A stretch of DNA of 64,000 nt from contig OZ012684.1 in the NCBI GenBank assembly GCA_963942565.1, positions 95,749,055-95,813,054 on the forward strand, given 5' to 3'. The translations under genes were made by a program, and so were the position numbers. This DNA is from Maea johnstoni. Taxonomy: Eukaryota; Annelida; Polychaeta; Spionida; Magelonidae. The notes under the pieces are model-generated. The model saw only the letters and a program-made list of their open reading frames with translations, was not told the origin of the DNA and searched no databases. Below are positions 1-13,366 of the stretch, in pieces. Each line of letters opens with the position of its first letter. Position 1 is the stretch's first letter.

Positions 1-57
1 GCTTAACTTCGGTGATCGGACGAGAACCGGTGCATTCAACATGATATGGTCGTAGGC
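1..57 (-). rRNA. 5S: 5S rRNA gene 1 (partial, cut by window start)
   Basis: Only sense positions 1-57 are in the window; the 3' half with box C lies beyond the left edge. The visible part matches the consensus of the array. The A-like spacer 58-1159 lies on its 5' side. Confidence 0.95.
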
Positions 58-1148
58 ATTTGCTTACGACTTTTTAGAGACCAAATGCATCTCAAACAGG
101 AAGTGTCCCAACATCATGCCTTACTCTCTTTACTTCCTGTTTCTCCTGCCCAGGAAATACTCTAGAATAACGCCAAGGCTCAGGGATCTGTCCACACGTC
201 AGCCTATACACTCTTGGCAGTCATGTTCTCGTCCTTTGGCTTAGCACCACATTTCAGTGCTGCCATCTATTCGCAGCTAGCAGAAGTGCTACCACCTCGT
301 ATCTCGCTGCCAAACTCTGGACTGTCCATGGTCTTATGGGGTTAAGTTGTGAATATCCAGTCGTTTAAAATGTTTCAAAGCCTACACCCTCATCCTCATA
401 ATAGAACCAACTGTGACTGTCTAGGCCATCGGTGAGCAGAGCATTTAAGGTACCACTTACGGTATCTCCAAACCTCACATAGGCTTGCACACAGAAAAGA
501 AAGATTTTGGCTTTTAATTTTCTTGATATTGAATTTCGCCAAATCGAGGGCGCTTTAAAGTAGCACTTTGGGCATCAAGTCTTATCGGATTTGCTTGAAA
601 CGTTGGATCTAAATAGCTAATAGTATTACAAATATAAATAGTTAGATTATGCAATCTAGAAGTTTAGAAATATGCCTTTTTCTCATTTTCAATGAAAAAT
701 CGGAAAGAAATGGTCATGCAATTTGAACACAGCAAGAAGTAGAGAAAGTGCGATAGTTTTCCCTCTGTTTTGATATTTTCTCCAGATCAAAGGAATTTGA
801 TGGTTGGCAAGTGTGGATAGCATCTCTGTTTGATAACACTATGCATGTTTTTAATGTGTTTACCCCAAATATTTACAACCTGCAAGGAGCTTACATTTAT
901 GATTCTCAATGTTTTCTCAATTAAAAGACCTTTCAGGCAATATATACTTTATATAGGCCAAGAAGTCAAATTAAAGCAGGGTAGAGGAAAAACCAGGCCC
1001 AAAAAATGATCCCCGTAAGCTACGTTAAAAGTATTATAAAAATAATAAAATAATAAAAGAAAACAAAATAAAATGATATAAAGCAACGAAAAATCAAAGT
1101 GGGAAGCATGGCCATGTATGTTATAAGATAAACATTAAAAGAAAAAGT

Positions 1149-1152
1149 AAAA
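1149..1152 (-). terminator. Pol III terminator after gene 2
   Basis: AAAA on the plus strand is TTTT in sense, beginning eight bases beyond gene 2. A second T5 run lies a few bases further on. Confidence 0.88.
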
Positions 1153-1159
1153 GAGAGCA

Positions 1160-1277
1160 GCCTACAACACACAGTATTCCCAGGCGGTCACCCATCCAAG
1201 TACTAACTGCGCTCGATGTTGCTTAACTTCGGTGATCGGACGAGAACCGGTGCATTCAACATGATATGGTCGTAGGC
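1160..1277 (-). rRNA. 5S: 5S rRNA gene 2 (consensus)
   Basis: This 118-bp gene encodes the 5S RNA of the large ribosomal subunit, transcribed by RNA polymerase III. The termini GCCTAC and GTAGGC pair as helix I. Visible internal promoter parts are box A near positions 49-64 (AAGTTAAGCAACATCG), the intermediate element near 66-71 (GCGCAG) and box C near 79-96 (TTGGATGGGTGACCGCCT). In sense orientation the gene is followed by TGCTCTC, TTTT, AC and a longer T tract. Its sequence equals the array consensus. The length of 118 bp fits the usual 118-121 nt; one or two extra 3' nucleotides of the mature RNA cannot be excluded. A B-like spacer lies on its 5' side (1278-2383). Confidence 0.98.
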
Positions 1278-2383
1278 ATTTGCTTACGACTTTTTAGAGA
1301 CCAAATGCATCTCAAACAGGAAGTGTCCCAACATCATGCCTTACTCTCTTTATTTCCTGTTTCTCCTGCCCAGGAAATACTCTAGAATAACGCCAAGGCT
1401 CAGGGATCTGTCCACACGTCAGCCTATACACTCTTGGCAGTCATGTTCTCGTCCTTTGGCTTAATTAGCACCACATTTCAGTGCTGCCATCTATTCGCAG
1501 CTAGCAGAAGTGCTACCACCTCGTATCTCACTGCCAAACTCTGGACTGTCCATGGTCTTATGGGGTTAAGTTGTGAATATCCAGTCGTTTAAAATGTTTC
1601 AAAGCCTACACCCTCATCCTCATAATAGAACCAACTGTGACTGTCTAGGCCATCGGTGAGCAGAGCATTTAAGGTACCACTTACGGTATCTCCAAACCTC
1701 ACATAGGCTTGCACACAGAAAAGAAAGATTTTGGCTTTTAATTTTCTCGATATTGAATTTCACCAAATCGAGGGCGCTTTAAAGTAGCACTTTGGGCATC
1801 AAGTCTTATCGGATTTGCTTGAAACGTTGGATCTAAATAGCTAATAGTATTACAAATATAAATACTTAGATTATGCAATCTAGAAGTTTAGAAATATGCC
1901 TTTTTCTCATTTTCAATGAAAAATCGGAAAGAAATGGTCATGCAATTTGCACACAGCAAAAAGTAGAGAAAGTGCGATAGTTTTCCCTCTGTTTTGATAT
2001 TTTCTCCAGATCAATGGAATTTGATGGTCGGCAAGTGTGGATAGCATCTCTGTTTGATAACACTATGCATGTTTTTAATGTGTTAACCCCAAATATTTAC
2101 AACCTGCAAGGAGCTTACGTTTATGATTCTCAATGTTTTCTCAATTAAAAGACCTTTCAGGCAATATATACTTTATATAGACCAAGAAGTCAAATAAAAG
2201 CAGGGTAGAGGAAAAACCAGGCCCAAAAAATGATCCCCGTAAGCTACGTTAAAAGTATTATAAAAATAATAAATTAATAAAATAAAACAAAATAAAATGA
2301 TATAAAGCAACGAAAAATCAAAGTGGGAAGCATGGTCATGTATGTTATAAGATAAACATTAAAAAAAAATTAAAAAGAGAGCA

Positions 2384-2501
2384 GCCTACAACACACAGTA
2401 TTCCAAGGCGGTCACCCATCCAAGTACTAACTGCGCTCGATGTTGCTTAACCTCGGTGATCGGACGAGAACCGGTGCATTCAACATGATATGGTCGTAGG
2501 C
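2384..2501 (-). rRNA. 5S: 5S rRNA gene 3 (variant A50G, G97T)
   Basis: Full-length copy with two differences from consensus: A50G at the box A edge and G97T just past box C, within the GGGAA segment of the 3' domain. The 5' spacer (2502-3605) is mosaic: B-like at first, but with the four-T GTTTTAATGTGTTTACC form later. Confidence 0.95.
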
Positions 2502-3605
2502 ATTTGCTTACGACTTTTTAGAGACCAAATGCATCTCAAACAGGAAGTGTCCCAACATCATGCCTTTCTCTCTTTATTTCCTGTTTCTCCTCCCCAGGAA
2601 ATACTCTAGAATAACGCCAAGGCTCAGGGATCTGTCCACACGTCAGCCTATACACTCTTGGCAGTCATGTTCTCGTCCTTTGGCTTAATTAGCACCACAT
2701 TTCAGTGCTGCCATCTATTCGCAGCTAGCAGAAGTGCTACCACCTCGTATCTCACTGCCAAACTCTGGACTGTCCATGGTCTTATGGGGTTAAGTTGTGA
2801 ATATCCAGTCGTTTAAAATGTTTCAAAGCCTACACCCTCATCCTCATAATAGAACCAACTGTGACTGTCTAGGCCATCGGTGAGCAGAGCATTTAAGGTA
2901 CCACTTACGGTATCTCCAAACCTCACATAGGCTTGCACACAGAAAAGAAAGATTTTGGCTTTTAATTTTCTCGATATTGAATTTCACCAAATCGAGGGCG
3001 CTTTAAAGTAGCACTTTGGGCATCAAGTCTTATCGGATTTGCTTGAAACGTTGGATCTAAATAGCTAATAGTATTACAAATATAAATACTTAGATTATGC
3101 AATCTAGAAGTTTAGAAATATGCCTTTTTCTCATTTTCAATGAAAAATCGGAAAGAAATGGTCATGCAATTTGAACACAGCAAAAAGTAGAGAAAGTGCG
3201 ATAGTTTTCCCTCTGTTTTGATATTTTCTCCAGATCAATGGAATTTGATGGTCGGCAAGTGTGGATAGCATCTCTGTTTGATAACACTATGCATGTTTTA
3301 ATGTGTTTACCCCAAATATTTACAACCTGCAAGGAGCTTACATTTATGATTCTCAATGTTTTCTCAATTAAAAGACCTTTCAGGCAATATATACTTTATA
3401 TAGGCCAAGAAGTCAAATTAAAGCAGGGTAGAGGAAAAACCAGGCCCAAAAAATGATCCCCGTAAGCTACGTTAAAAGTATTATAAAAATAATAAATTAA
3501 TAAAATAAAACAAAATAAAATGATATAAAGCAACGAAAAATCAAAGTGGGAAGCATGGCCATGTATGTTATAAGATAAACATTTAAAAAAAAGTAAAAGA
3601 GAGCA

Positions 3606-3723
3606 GCCTACAACACACAGTATTCCCAGGCGGTCACCCATCCAAGTACTAACTGCGCTCGATGTTGCTTAACTTCGGTGATCGGACGAGAACCGGTGCA
3701 TTCAACATGATATGGTCGTAGGC
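3606..3723 (-). rRNA. 5S: 5S rRNA gene 4 (consensus)
   Basis: Full-length consensus copy. The A-like 5' spacer (3724-4825) carries the CATCTGTTCG variant and a private-looking AGTATCACAAAT. It pairs with the spacer of gene 6 in a two-unit pattern. Confidence 0.98.
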
Positions 3724-4825
3724 ATTTGCTTACGACTTTTTAGAGACCAAATGCATCTCAAACAGGAAGTGTCCCAACATCATGCCTTACTCTCTTTATT
3801 TCCTGTTTCTCCTGCCCAGGAAATACTCTAGAATAACGCCAAGGCTCAGGGATCTGTCCACACGTCAGCCTATACACGCTTGGCAGTCATGTTCTCGTCC
3901 TTTGGCTTAGCACCACATTTCAGTGCTGCCATCTGTTCGCAGCTAGCAGAAGTGCTACCACCTCGTATCTCGCTGCCAAACTCTGGACTGTCCATGGTCT
4001 TATGGGGTTAAGTTGTGAATATCCAGTCGTTTAAAATGTTTCAAAGCCTACACCCTCATCCTCATAATAGAACCAACTGTGACTGTCTAGGCCATCGGTG
4101 AGCAGAGCATTTAAGGTACCACTTACGGTATCTCCAAACCTCACATAGGCTTGCACACAGAAAAGAAAGATTTTGGCTTTTAATTTTCTTGATATTGAAT
4201 TTCGCCAAATCGAGGGCGCTTTAAAGTAGCACTTTGGGCATCAAGTCTTATCGGATTTGCTTGAAACGTTGGATCTAAATAGCTAATAGTATCACAAATA
4301 TAAATAGTTAGATTATGCAATCTAGAAGTTTAGAAATATGCCTTTTTCTCATTTTCAATGAAAAATCGGAAAGAAATGGTCATGCAATTTGAACACAGCA
4401 AAAAGTAGAGAAAGTGCGATAGTTTTCCCTCTGTTTTGATATTTTCTCCAGATCAAAGGAATTTGATGGTTGGCAAGTGTGGATAGCATCTCTGTTTGAT
4501 AACACTATGCATGTTTTTAATGTGTTTACCCCAAATATTTACAACCTGCAAGGAGCTTACATTTATGATTCTCAATGTTTTCTCAATTAAAAGACCTTTC
4601 AGGCAATATATACTTTATATAGGCCAAGAAGTCAAATTAAAGCAGGGTAGAGGAAAAACCAGGCCCAAAAAATGATCCCCGTAAGCTACGTTAAAAGTAT
4701 TATAAAAATAATAAAATAATAAAAGAAAACAAAATAAAATGATATAAAGCAACGAAAAATCAAAGTGGGAAGCATGGCCATGTATGTTATAAGATAAACA
4801 TTAAAAGAAAAAGTAAAAGAGAGCA

Positions 4826-4943
4826 GCCTACAACACACAGTATTCCCAGGCGGTCACCCATCCAAGTACTAACTGCGCTCGATGTTGCTTAACTTCGGTG
4901 ATCGGACGAGAACCGGTGCATTCAACATGATATGGTCGTAGGC
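4826..4943 (-). rRNA. 5S: 5S rRNA gene 5 (consensus)
   Basis: Full-length consensus copy. Its 5' spacer (4944-6047) resembles that of gene 3 and carries two rare markers, TTTTGGATTTTAAT near 5396 and GCGCTCTAAAG near 5440. The same two markers reappear only in the junction unit near 56290. Confidence 0.98.
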
Positions 4944-6047
4944 ATTTGCTTACGACTTTTTAGAGACCAAATGCATCTCAAACAGGAAGTGTCCCAACAT
5001 CATGCCTTACTCTCTTTATTTCCTGTTTCTCCTGCCCAGGAAATACTCTAGAATAACGCCAAGGCTCAGGGATCTGTCCACACGTCAGCCTATACACTCT
5101 TGGCAGTCATGTTCTCGTCCTTTGGCTTAATTAGCACCACATTTCAGTGCTGCCATCTATTCGCAGCTAGCAGAAGTGCTACCACCTCGTATCTCACTGC
5201 CAAACTCTGGACTGTCCATGGTCTTATGGGGTTAAGTTGTGAATATCCAGTCGTTTAAAATGTTTCAAAGCCTACACCCTCATCCTCATAATAGAACCAA
5301 CTGTGACTGTCTAGGCCATCGGTGAGCAGAGCATTTAAGGTACCACTTACGGTATCTCCAAACCTCACATAGGCTTGCACACAGAAAAGAAAGATTTTGG
5401 ATTTTAATTTTCTCGATATTGAATTTCACCAAATCGAGGGCGCTCTAAAGTAGCACTTTGGGCATCAAGTCTTATCGGATTTGCTTGAAACGTTGGATCT
5501 AAATAGCTAATAGTATTACAAATATAAATAGTTAGATTATGCAATCTAGAAGTTTAGAAATATGCCTGTTTCTCATTTTCAATGAAAAATCGGAAAGAAA
5601 TGGTCATGCAATTTGAACACAGCAAAAAGTAGAGAAAGTGCGATAGTTTTCCCTCTGTTTTGATATTTTCTCCAGATCAATGGAATTTGATGGTCGGCAA
5701 GTGTGGATAGCATCTCTGTTTGATAACACTATGCATGTTTTAATGTGTTTACCCCAAATATTTACAACCTGCAAGGAGCTTACATTTATGATTCTCAATG
5801 TTTTCTCAATTAAAAGACCTTTCAGGCAATATATACTTTATATAGGCCAAGAAGTCAAATTAAAGCAGGGTAGAGGAAAAACCAGGCCCAAAAAATGATC
5901 CCCGTAAGCTACGTTAAAAGTATTATAAAAATAATAAATTAATAAAATAAAACAAAATAAAATGATATAAAGCAACGAAAAATCAAAGTGGGAAGCATGG
6001 CCATGTATGTTATAAGATAAACATTTAAAAAAAAGTAAAAGAGAGCA

Positions 6048-6165
6048 GCCTACAACACACAGTATTCCCAGGCGGTCACCCATCCAAGTACTAACTGCGC
6101 TCGATGTTGCTTAACTTCGGTGATCGGACGAGAACCGGTGCATTCAACATGATATGGTCGTAGGC
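6048..6165 (-). rRNA. 5S: 5S rRNA gene 6 (consensus)
   Basis: Full-length consensus copy. The A-like spacer 6166-7266 repeats the AGTATCACAAAT marker of the gene 4 spacer, 2.44 kb away. Confidence 0.98.
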
Positions 6166-7266
6166 ATTTGCTTACGACTTTTTAGAGACCAAATGCATCT
6201 CAAACAGGAAGTGTCCCAACATCATGCCTTACTCTCTTTATTTCCTGTTTCTCCTGCCCAGGAAATACTCTAGAATAACGCTAAGGCTCAGGGATCTGTC
6301 CACACGTCAGCCTATACACGCTTGGCAGTCATGTTCTCGTCCTTTGGCTTAGCACCACATTTCAGTGCTGCCATCTGTTCGCAGCTAGCAGAAGTGCTAC
6401 CACCTCGTATCTCGCTGCCAAACTCTGGACTGTCCATGGTCTTATGGGGTTAAGTTGTGAATATCCAGTCGTTTAAAATGTTTCAAAGCCTACACCCTCA
6501 TCCTCATAATAGAACCAACTGTGACTGTCTAGGCCATCGGTGAGCAGAGCATTTAAGGTACCACTTACGGTATCTCCAAACCTCACATAGGCTTGCACAC
6601 AGAAAAGAAAGATTTTGGCTTTTAATTTTCTTGATATTGAATTTCGCCAAATCGAGGGCGCTTTAAAGTAGCACTTTGGGCATCAAGTCTTATCGGATTT
6701 GCTTGAAACGTTGGATCTAAATAGCTAATAGTATCACAAATATAAATAGTTAGATTATGCAATCTAGAAGTTTAGAAATATGCCTTTTTCTCATTTTCAA
6801 TGAAAAATCGGAAAGAAATGGTCATGCAATTTGAACACAGCAAAAAGTAGAGAAAGTGCGATAGTTTTCCCTCTGTTTTGATATTTTCTCCAGATCAAAG
6901 GAATTTGATGGTTGGCAAGTGTGGATAGCATCTCTGTTTGATAACACTATGCATGTTTTTAATGTGTTTACCCCAAATATTTACAACCTGCAAGGAGCTT
7001 ACATTTATGATTCTCAATGTTTTCTCAATTAAAAGACCTTTCAGGCAATATATACTTTATATAGGCCAAGAAGTCAAATTAAAGCAGGGTAGAGGAAAAA
7101 CCAGGCCCAAAAAATGATCCCCGTAAGCTACGTTAAAAGTATTATAAAAATAATAAAATAATAAAAGAAAACAAAATAAAATGATATAAAGCAACGAAAA
7201 ATCAAAGTGGGAAGCATGGCCATGTATGTTATAAGATAAACAATTAAAAAAAAGTAAAAGAGAGCA

Positions 7267-7384
7267 GCCTACAACACACAGTATTCCCAGGCGGTCACCC
7301 ATCGTAGTACTAACTGCGCTCGATGTTGCTTAACTTCGGTGATCGGACGAGAACCGGTGCATTCAACATGATATGGTCGTAGCC
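7267..7384 (-). rRNA. 5S: 5S rRNA gene 7 (divergent: C2G, T80A, G81C)
   Basis: Full length with three changes. C2G breaks the second base pair of helix I. T80A and G81C are adjacent and alter the start of box C (TACTACGATGGG instead of TACTTGGATGGG), where TFIIIA contacts the gene. Weak expression or an inactive gene is inferred, not shown. A-like 5' spacer 7385-8486. Confidence 0.93.
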
Positions 7385-8486
7385 ATTTGCTTACGACTTT
7401 TTAGAGACCAAATGCATCTCAAACAGGAAGTGTCCCAACATCATGCCTTACTCTCTTTATTTCCTGTTTCTCCTGCCCAGGAAATACTCTAGAATAACGC
7501 CAAGGCTCAGGGATCTGTCCACACGTCAGCCTATACACGCTTGGCAGTCATGTTCTCGTCCTTTGGCTTAGCACCACATTTCAGTGCTGCCATCTGTTCG
7601 CAGCTAGCAGAAGTGCTACCACCTCGTATCTCGCTGCCAAACTCTGGACTGTCCATGGTCTTATGGGGTTAAGTTGTGAATATCCAGTCGTTTAAAATGT
7701 TTCAAAGCCTACACCCTCATCCTCATAATAGAACCAACTGTGACTGTCTAGGCCATCGGTGAGCAGAGCATTTAAGGTACCACTTACGGTATCTCCAAAC
7801 CTCACATAGGCTTGCACACAGAAAAGAAAGATTTTGGCTTTTAATTTTCTTGATATTGAATTTCGCCAAATCGAGGGCGCTTTAAAGTAGCACTTTGGGC
7901 ATCAAGTCTTATCGGATTTGCTTGAAACGTTGGATCTAAATAGCTAATAGTATTACAAATATAAATAGTTAGATTATGCAATCTAGAAGTTTAGAAATAT
8001 GCCTTTTTCTCATTTTCAATGAAAAATCGGAAAGAAATGGTCATGCAATTTGAACACAGCAAAAAGTAGAGAAAGTGCGATAGTTTTCCCTCTGTTTTGA
8101 TATTTTCTCCAGATCAAAGGAATTTGATGGTTGGCAAGGGTGGATAGCATCTCTGTTTGATAACACTATGCATGTTTTTAATGTGTTTACCCCAAATATT
8201 TACAACCTGCAAGGAGCTTACATTTATGATTCTCAATGTTTTCTCAATTAAAAGACCTCTCAGGCAATATATACTTTATATAGGCCAAGAAGTCAAATTA
8301 AAGCAGGGTAGAGGAAAAACCAGGCCCAAAAAATGATCCCCGTAAGCTACGTTAAAAGTATTATAAAAATAATAAAATAATAAAAGAAAACAAAATAAAA
8401 TGATATAAAGCAACGAAAAATCAAAGTGGGAAGCATGGCCATGTATGTTATAAGATAAACATTAAAAGAAAAAGTAAAAGAGAGCA

Positions 8487-8604
8487 GCCTACAACACACA
8501 GTATTCCCAGGCGGTCACCCATCCAAGTACTAACTGCGCTCGATGTTGCTTAACTTCGGTGATCGGACGAGAACCGGTGCATTCAACATGATATGGTCGT
8601 AGGC
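8487..8604 (-). rRNA. 5S: 5S rRNA gene 8 (consensus)
   Basis: Full-length consensus copy. Its 5' spacer (8605-9706) is a recombinant: A-like up to about 9080, then B-like from about 9335. Confidence 0.98.
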
Positions 8605-9706
8605 ATTTGCTTACGACTTTTTAGAGACCAAATGCATATCAAACAGGAAGTGTCCCAACATCATGCCTTACTCTCTTTATTTCCTGTTTCTCCTGCCCAG
8701 GAAATACTCTAGAATAACGCCAAGGCTCAGGGATCTGTCCACACGTCAGCCTATACACGCTTGGCAGTCATGTTCTCGTCCTTTGGCTTAGCACCACATT
8801 TCAGTGCTGCCATCTGTTCGCAGCTAGCAGAAGTGCTACCACCTCGTATCTCGCTGCCAAACTCTGGACTGTCCATGGTCTTATGGGGTTAAGTTGTGAA
8901 TATCCAGTCGTTTAAAATGTTTCAAAGCCTACACCCTCATCCTCATAATAGAACCAACTGTGACTGTCTAGGCCATCGGTGAGCAGAGCATTTAAGGTAC
9001 CACTTACGGTATCTCCAAACCTCACATAGGCTTGCACACAGAAAAGAAAGATTTTGGCTTTTAATTTTCTTGATATTGAATTTCGCCAAATCGAGGGCGC
9101 TTTAAAGTAGCACTTTGGGCATCAAGTCTTATCGGATTTGCTTGAAACGTTGGATCTAAATAGCTAATAGTATTACAAATATAAATAGTTAGATCATGCA
9201 ATCTAGAAGTTTAGAAATATGCCTTTTTCTCATTTTCAATGAAAAATCGGAAAGAAATGGTCATGCAATTTGAACACAGCAAAAAGTAGAGAAAGTGCGA
9301 TAGTTTTCCCTCTGTTTTGATATTTTCTCCAGATCAATGGAATTTGATGGTCGGCAAGTGTGGATAGCATCTCTGTTTGATAACACTATGCATGTTTTTA
9401 ATGTGTTAACCCCAAATATTTACAACCTGCAAGGACCTTACATTTATGATTCTCAATGTTTTCTCAATTAAAAGACCTTTCAGGCAATATATACTTTATA
9501 TAGGCCAAGAAGTCAAATAAAAGCAGGGTAGAGGAAAAACCAGGCCCAAAAAATGATCCCCGTAAGCTACGTTAAAAGTATTATAAAAATAATAAAATAA
9601 TAAAAGAAAACAAAATAAAATGATATAAAGCAACGAAAAATCAAAGTGGGAAGCATGGCCATGTATGTTATAAGATAAAAATTAAAAGAAAAAGTAAAAG
9701 AGAGCA

Positions 9707-9824
9707 GCCTACAACACACAGTATTCCCAGGCGGTCACCCATCCAAGTACTAACTGCGCTCGATGTTGCTTAACTTCGGTGATCGGACGAGAACCGGTGC
9801 ATTCAACATGATATGGTCGTAGGC
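9707..9824 (-). rRNA. 5S: 5S rRNA gene 9 (consensus)
   Basis: Full-length consensus copy. The spacer 9825-10926 is mosaic and introduces the CATTTATGTGCTGCC and TCTCTCTGCC markers that run through the next units. Its B-like distal half matches the gene 8 spacer, including GGACCTTAC. Confidence 0.98.
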
Positions 9825-10926
9825 ATTTGCTTACGACTTTTTAGAGACCAAATGCATCTCAAACAGGAAGTGTCCCAACATCATGCCTTACTCTCTTTAT
9901 TTCCTGTTTCTCCTGCCCAGGAAATACTCTAGAATAACGCCAAGGCTCAGGGATCTGTCCACACGTCAGCCTATACACACTTGGTAGTCATGTTCTCGTC
10001 CTTTGGCTTAGCACCACATTTATGTGCTGCCATCTATTCGCAGCTAGCAGAAGTGCTACCACCTCGTATCTCTCTGCCAAACTCTGGACTGTCCATGGTC
10101 TTATGGGGTTAAGTTGTGAATATCCAGTCGTTTAAAATGTTTCAAAGCCTACACCCTCATCCTCATAATAGAACCAACTGTGACTGTCTAGGCCATCGGT
10201 GAGCAGAGCATTTAAGGTACCACTTACGGTATCTCCAAACCTCACATAGGCTTGCACACAGAAAAGAAAGATTTTGGCTTTTAATTTTCTTGATATTGAA
10301 TTTCGCCAAATCGAGGGCGCTTTAAAGTAGCACTTTGGGCATCAAGTCTTATCGGATTTGCTTGAAACGTTGGATCTAAATAGCTAATAGTATTACAAAT
10401 ATAAATAGTTAGATCATGCAATCTAGAAGTTTAGAAATATGCCTTTTTCTCATTTTCAATGAAAAATCGGAAAGAAATGGTCATGCAATTTGAACACAGC
10501 AAAAAGTAGAGAAAGTGCGATAGTTTTCCCTCTGTTTTGATATTTTCTCCAGATCAATGGAATTTGATGGTCGGCAAGTGTGGATAGCATCTCTGTTTGA
10601 TAACACTATGCATGTTTTTAATGTGTTAACCCCAAATATTTACAACCTGCAAGGACCTTACATTTATGATTCTCAATGTTTTCTCAATTAAAAGACCTTT
10701 CAGGCAATATATACTTTATATAGGCCAAGAAGTCAAATAAAAGCAGGGTAGAGGAAAAACCAGGCCCAAAAAATGATCCCCGTAAGCTACGTTAAAAGTA
10801 TTATAAAAATAATAAAATAATAAAAGAAAACAAAATAAAATGATATAAAGCAACGAAAAATCAAAGTGGGAAGCATGGCCATGTATGTTATAAGATAAAC
10901 ATTAAAAGAAAAAGTAAAAGAGAGCA

Positions 10927-11044
10927 GCCTACAACACACAGTATTCCCAGGCGGTCACCCATCCAAGTACTAACTGCGCTCGATGTTGCTTAACTTCGGT
11001 GATCGGACGAGAACCGGTGCATTCAACATGATATGGTCGTAGGC
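10927..11044 (-). rRNA. 5S: 5S rRNA gene 10 (consensus)
   Basis: Full-length consensus copy. Its spacer (11045-12146) is the first of five with the private set GCTTCAAACG, CTCAATTGAAAG and AAATAATGATCCCTG, marking a recently amplified block. Confidence 0.98.
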
Positions 11045-12146
11045 ATTTGCTTACGACTTTTTAGAGACCAAATGCATCTCAAACAGGAAGTGTCCCAACA
11101 TCATGCCTTACTCTCTTTATTTCATGTTTCTCCTGCCCAGGAAATACTCTAGAATAACGCCAAGGCTCAGGGATCTGTCCACACGTCAGCCTATACACAC
11201 TTGGTAGTCATGTTCTCGTCCTTTGGCTTAGCACCACATTTATGTGCTGCCATCTATTCGCAGCTAGCAGAAGTGCTACCACCTCGTATCTCTCTGCCAA
11301 ACTCTGGACTGTCCATGGTCTTATGGGGTTAAGTTGTGAATATCCAGTCGTTTAAAATGTTTCAAAGCCTACACCCTCATCCTCATAATAGAACCAACTG
11401 TGACTGTCTAGGCCATCGGTGAGCAGAGCATTTAAGGTACCACTTACGGTATCTCCAAACCTCACATAGGCTTGCACACAGAAAAGAAAGATTTTGGCTT
11501 TTAATTTTCTTGATATTGAATTTCGCCAAATCGAGGGCGCTTTAAAGTAGCACTTTGGGCATCAAGTCTTATCGGATTTGCTTCAAACGTTGGATCTAAA
11601 TAGCTAATAGTATTACAAATATAAATAGTTAGATTATGCAATCTAGAAGTTTAGAAATATGCCTTTTTCTCATTTTCAATGAAAAATCGGAAAGAAATGG
11701 TCATGCAATTTGAACACAGCAAAAAGTAGAGAAAGTGCGATAGTTTTCCCTCTGTTTTGATATTTTCTCCAGATCAAAGGAATTTGATGGTTGGCAAGTG
11801 TGGATAGCATCTCTGTTTGATAACACTATGCATGTTTTTAATGTGTTTACCCCAAATATTTACAACCTGCAAGGAGCTTACATTTATGATTCTCAATGTT
11901 TTCTCAATTGAAAGACCTTTCAGGCAATATATACTTTATATAGGCCAAGAAGTCAAATTAAAGCAGGGTAGAGGAAAAACCAGGCCCAAATAATGATCCC
12001 TGTAAGCTACGTTAAAAGTATTATAAAAATAATAAAATAATAAAAGAAAACAAAATAAAATGATATAAAGCAACGAAAAATCAAAGTGGGAAGCATGGCC
12101 ATGTATGTTATAAGATAAACATTAAAAGAAAAAGTAAAAGAGAGCA

Positions 12147-12264
12147 GCCTACAACACACAGTATTCCCAGGCGGTCACCCATCCAAGTACTAACTGCGCT
12201 CGATGTTGCTTAACTTCGGTGATCGGACGAGAACCGGTGCATTTAACATGATATGGTCGTAGGC
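12147..12264 (-). rRNA. 5S: 5S rRNA gene 11 (variant G21A)
   Basis: Full length with one change, G21A, which replaces the G21-C57 pair closing helix II with an A-C mismatch. Gene 12 has the same change, so the unit was copied after the mutation. Spacer 12265-13366 belongs to the gene 10-15 block. Confidence 0.96.
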
Positions 12265-13366
12265 ATTTGCTTACGACTTTTTAGAGACCAAATGCATCTC
12301 AAACAGGAAGTGTCCCAACATCATGCCTTACTCTCTTTATTTCCTGTTTCTCCTGCCCAGGAAATACTCTAGAATAACGCCAAGGCTCAGGGATCTGTCC
12401 ACACGTCAGCCTATACACACTTGGTAGTCATGTTCTCGTCCTTTGGCTTAGCACCACATTTATGTGCTGCCATCTATTCGCAGCTAGCAGAAGTGCTACC
12501 ACCTCGTATCTCTCTGCCAAACTCTGGACTGTCCATGGTCTTATGGGGTTAAGTTGTGAATATCCAGTCGTTTAAAATGTTTCAAAGCCTACACCCTCAT
12601 CCTCATAATAGAACCAACTGTGACTGTCTAGGCCATCGGTGAGCAGAGCATTTAAGGTACCACTTACGGTATCTCCAAACCTCACATAGGCTTGCACACA
12701 GAAAAGAAAGATTTTGGCTTTTAATTTTCTTGATATTGAATTTCGCCAAATCGAGGGCGCTTTAAAGTAGCACTTTGGGCATCAAGTCTTATCGGATTTG
12801 CTTCAAACGTTGGATCTAAATAGCTAATAGTATTACAAATATAAATAGTTAGATTATGCAATCTAGAAGTTTAGAAATATGCCTTTTTCTCATTTTCAAT
12901 GAAAAATCGGAAAGAAATGGTCATGCAATTTGAACACAGCAAAAAGTAGAGAAAGTGCGATAGTTTTCCCTCTGTTTTGATATTTTCTCCAGATCAAAGG
13001 AATTTGATGGTTGGCAAGTGTGGATAGCATCTCTGTTTGATAACACTATGCATGTTTTTAATGTGTTTACCCCAAATATTTACAACCTGCAAGGAGCTTA
13101 CATTTATGATTCTCAATGTTTTCTCAATTGAAAGACCTTTCAGGCAATATATACTTTATATAGGCCAAGAAGTCAAATTAAAGCAGGGTAGAGGAAAAAC
13201 CAGGCCCAAATAATGATCCCTGTAAGCTACGTTAAAAGTATTATAAAAATAATAAAATAATAAAAGAAAACAAAATAAAATGATATAAAGCAACGAAAAA
13301 TCAAAGTGGGAAGCATGGCCATGTATGTTATAAGATAAACATTAAAAGAAAAAGTAAAAGAGAGCA

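Larger units (their letters stand above)
2502..7266 (-). repeat. Two-unit (2,442-bp) alternating pattern
   Basis: The spacers of genes 3 and 5 are alike (B-like start, GTTTTAATGTGTTTACC), and those of genes 4 and 6 are alike (A-like, CATCTGTTCG, AGTATCACAAAT). The alternation suggests duplication of a dimer. Confidence 0.8.

Noticed and set aside
3162-3641. Small open frames of 64-85 codons on both strands, repeated in many units
   Set aside because: They overlap one another on opposite strands, appear and vanish with single spacer SNVs, and the 81-codon class starts inside the 5S gene (ATGGGTGACC of box C). There is no coding signature.
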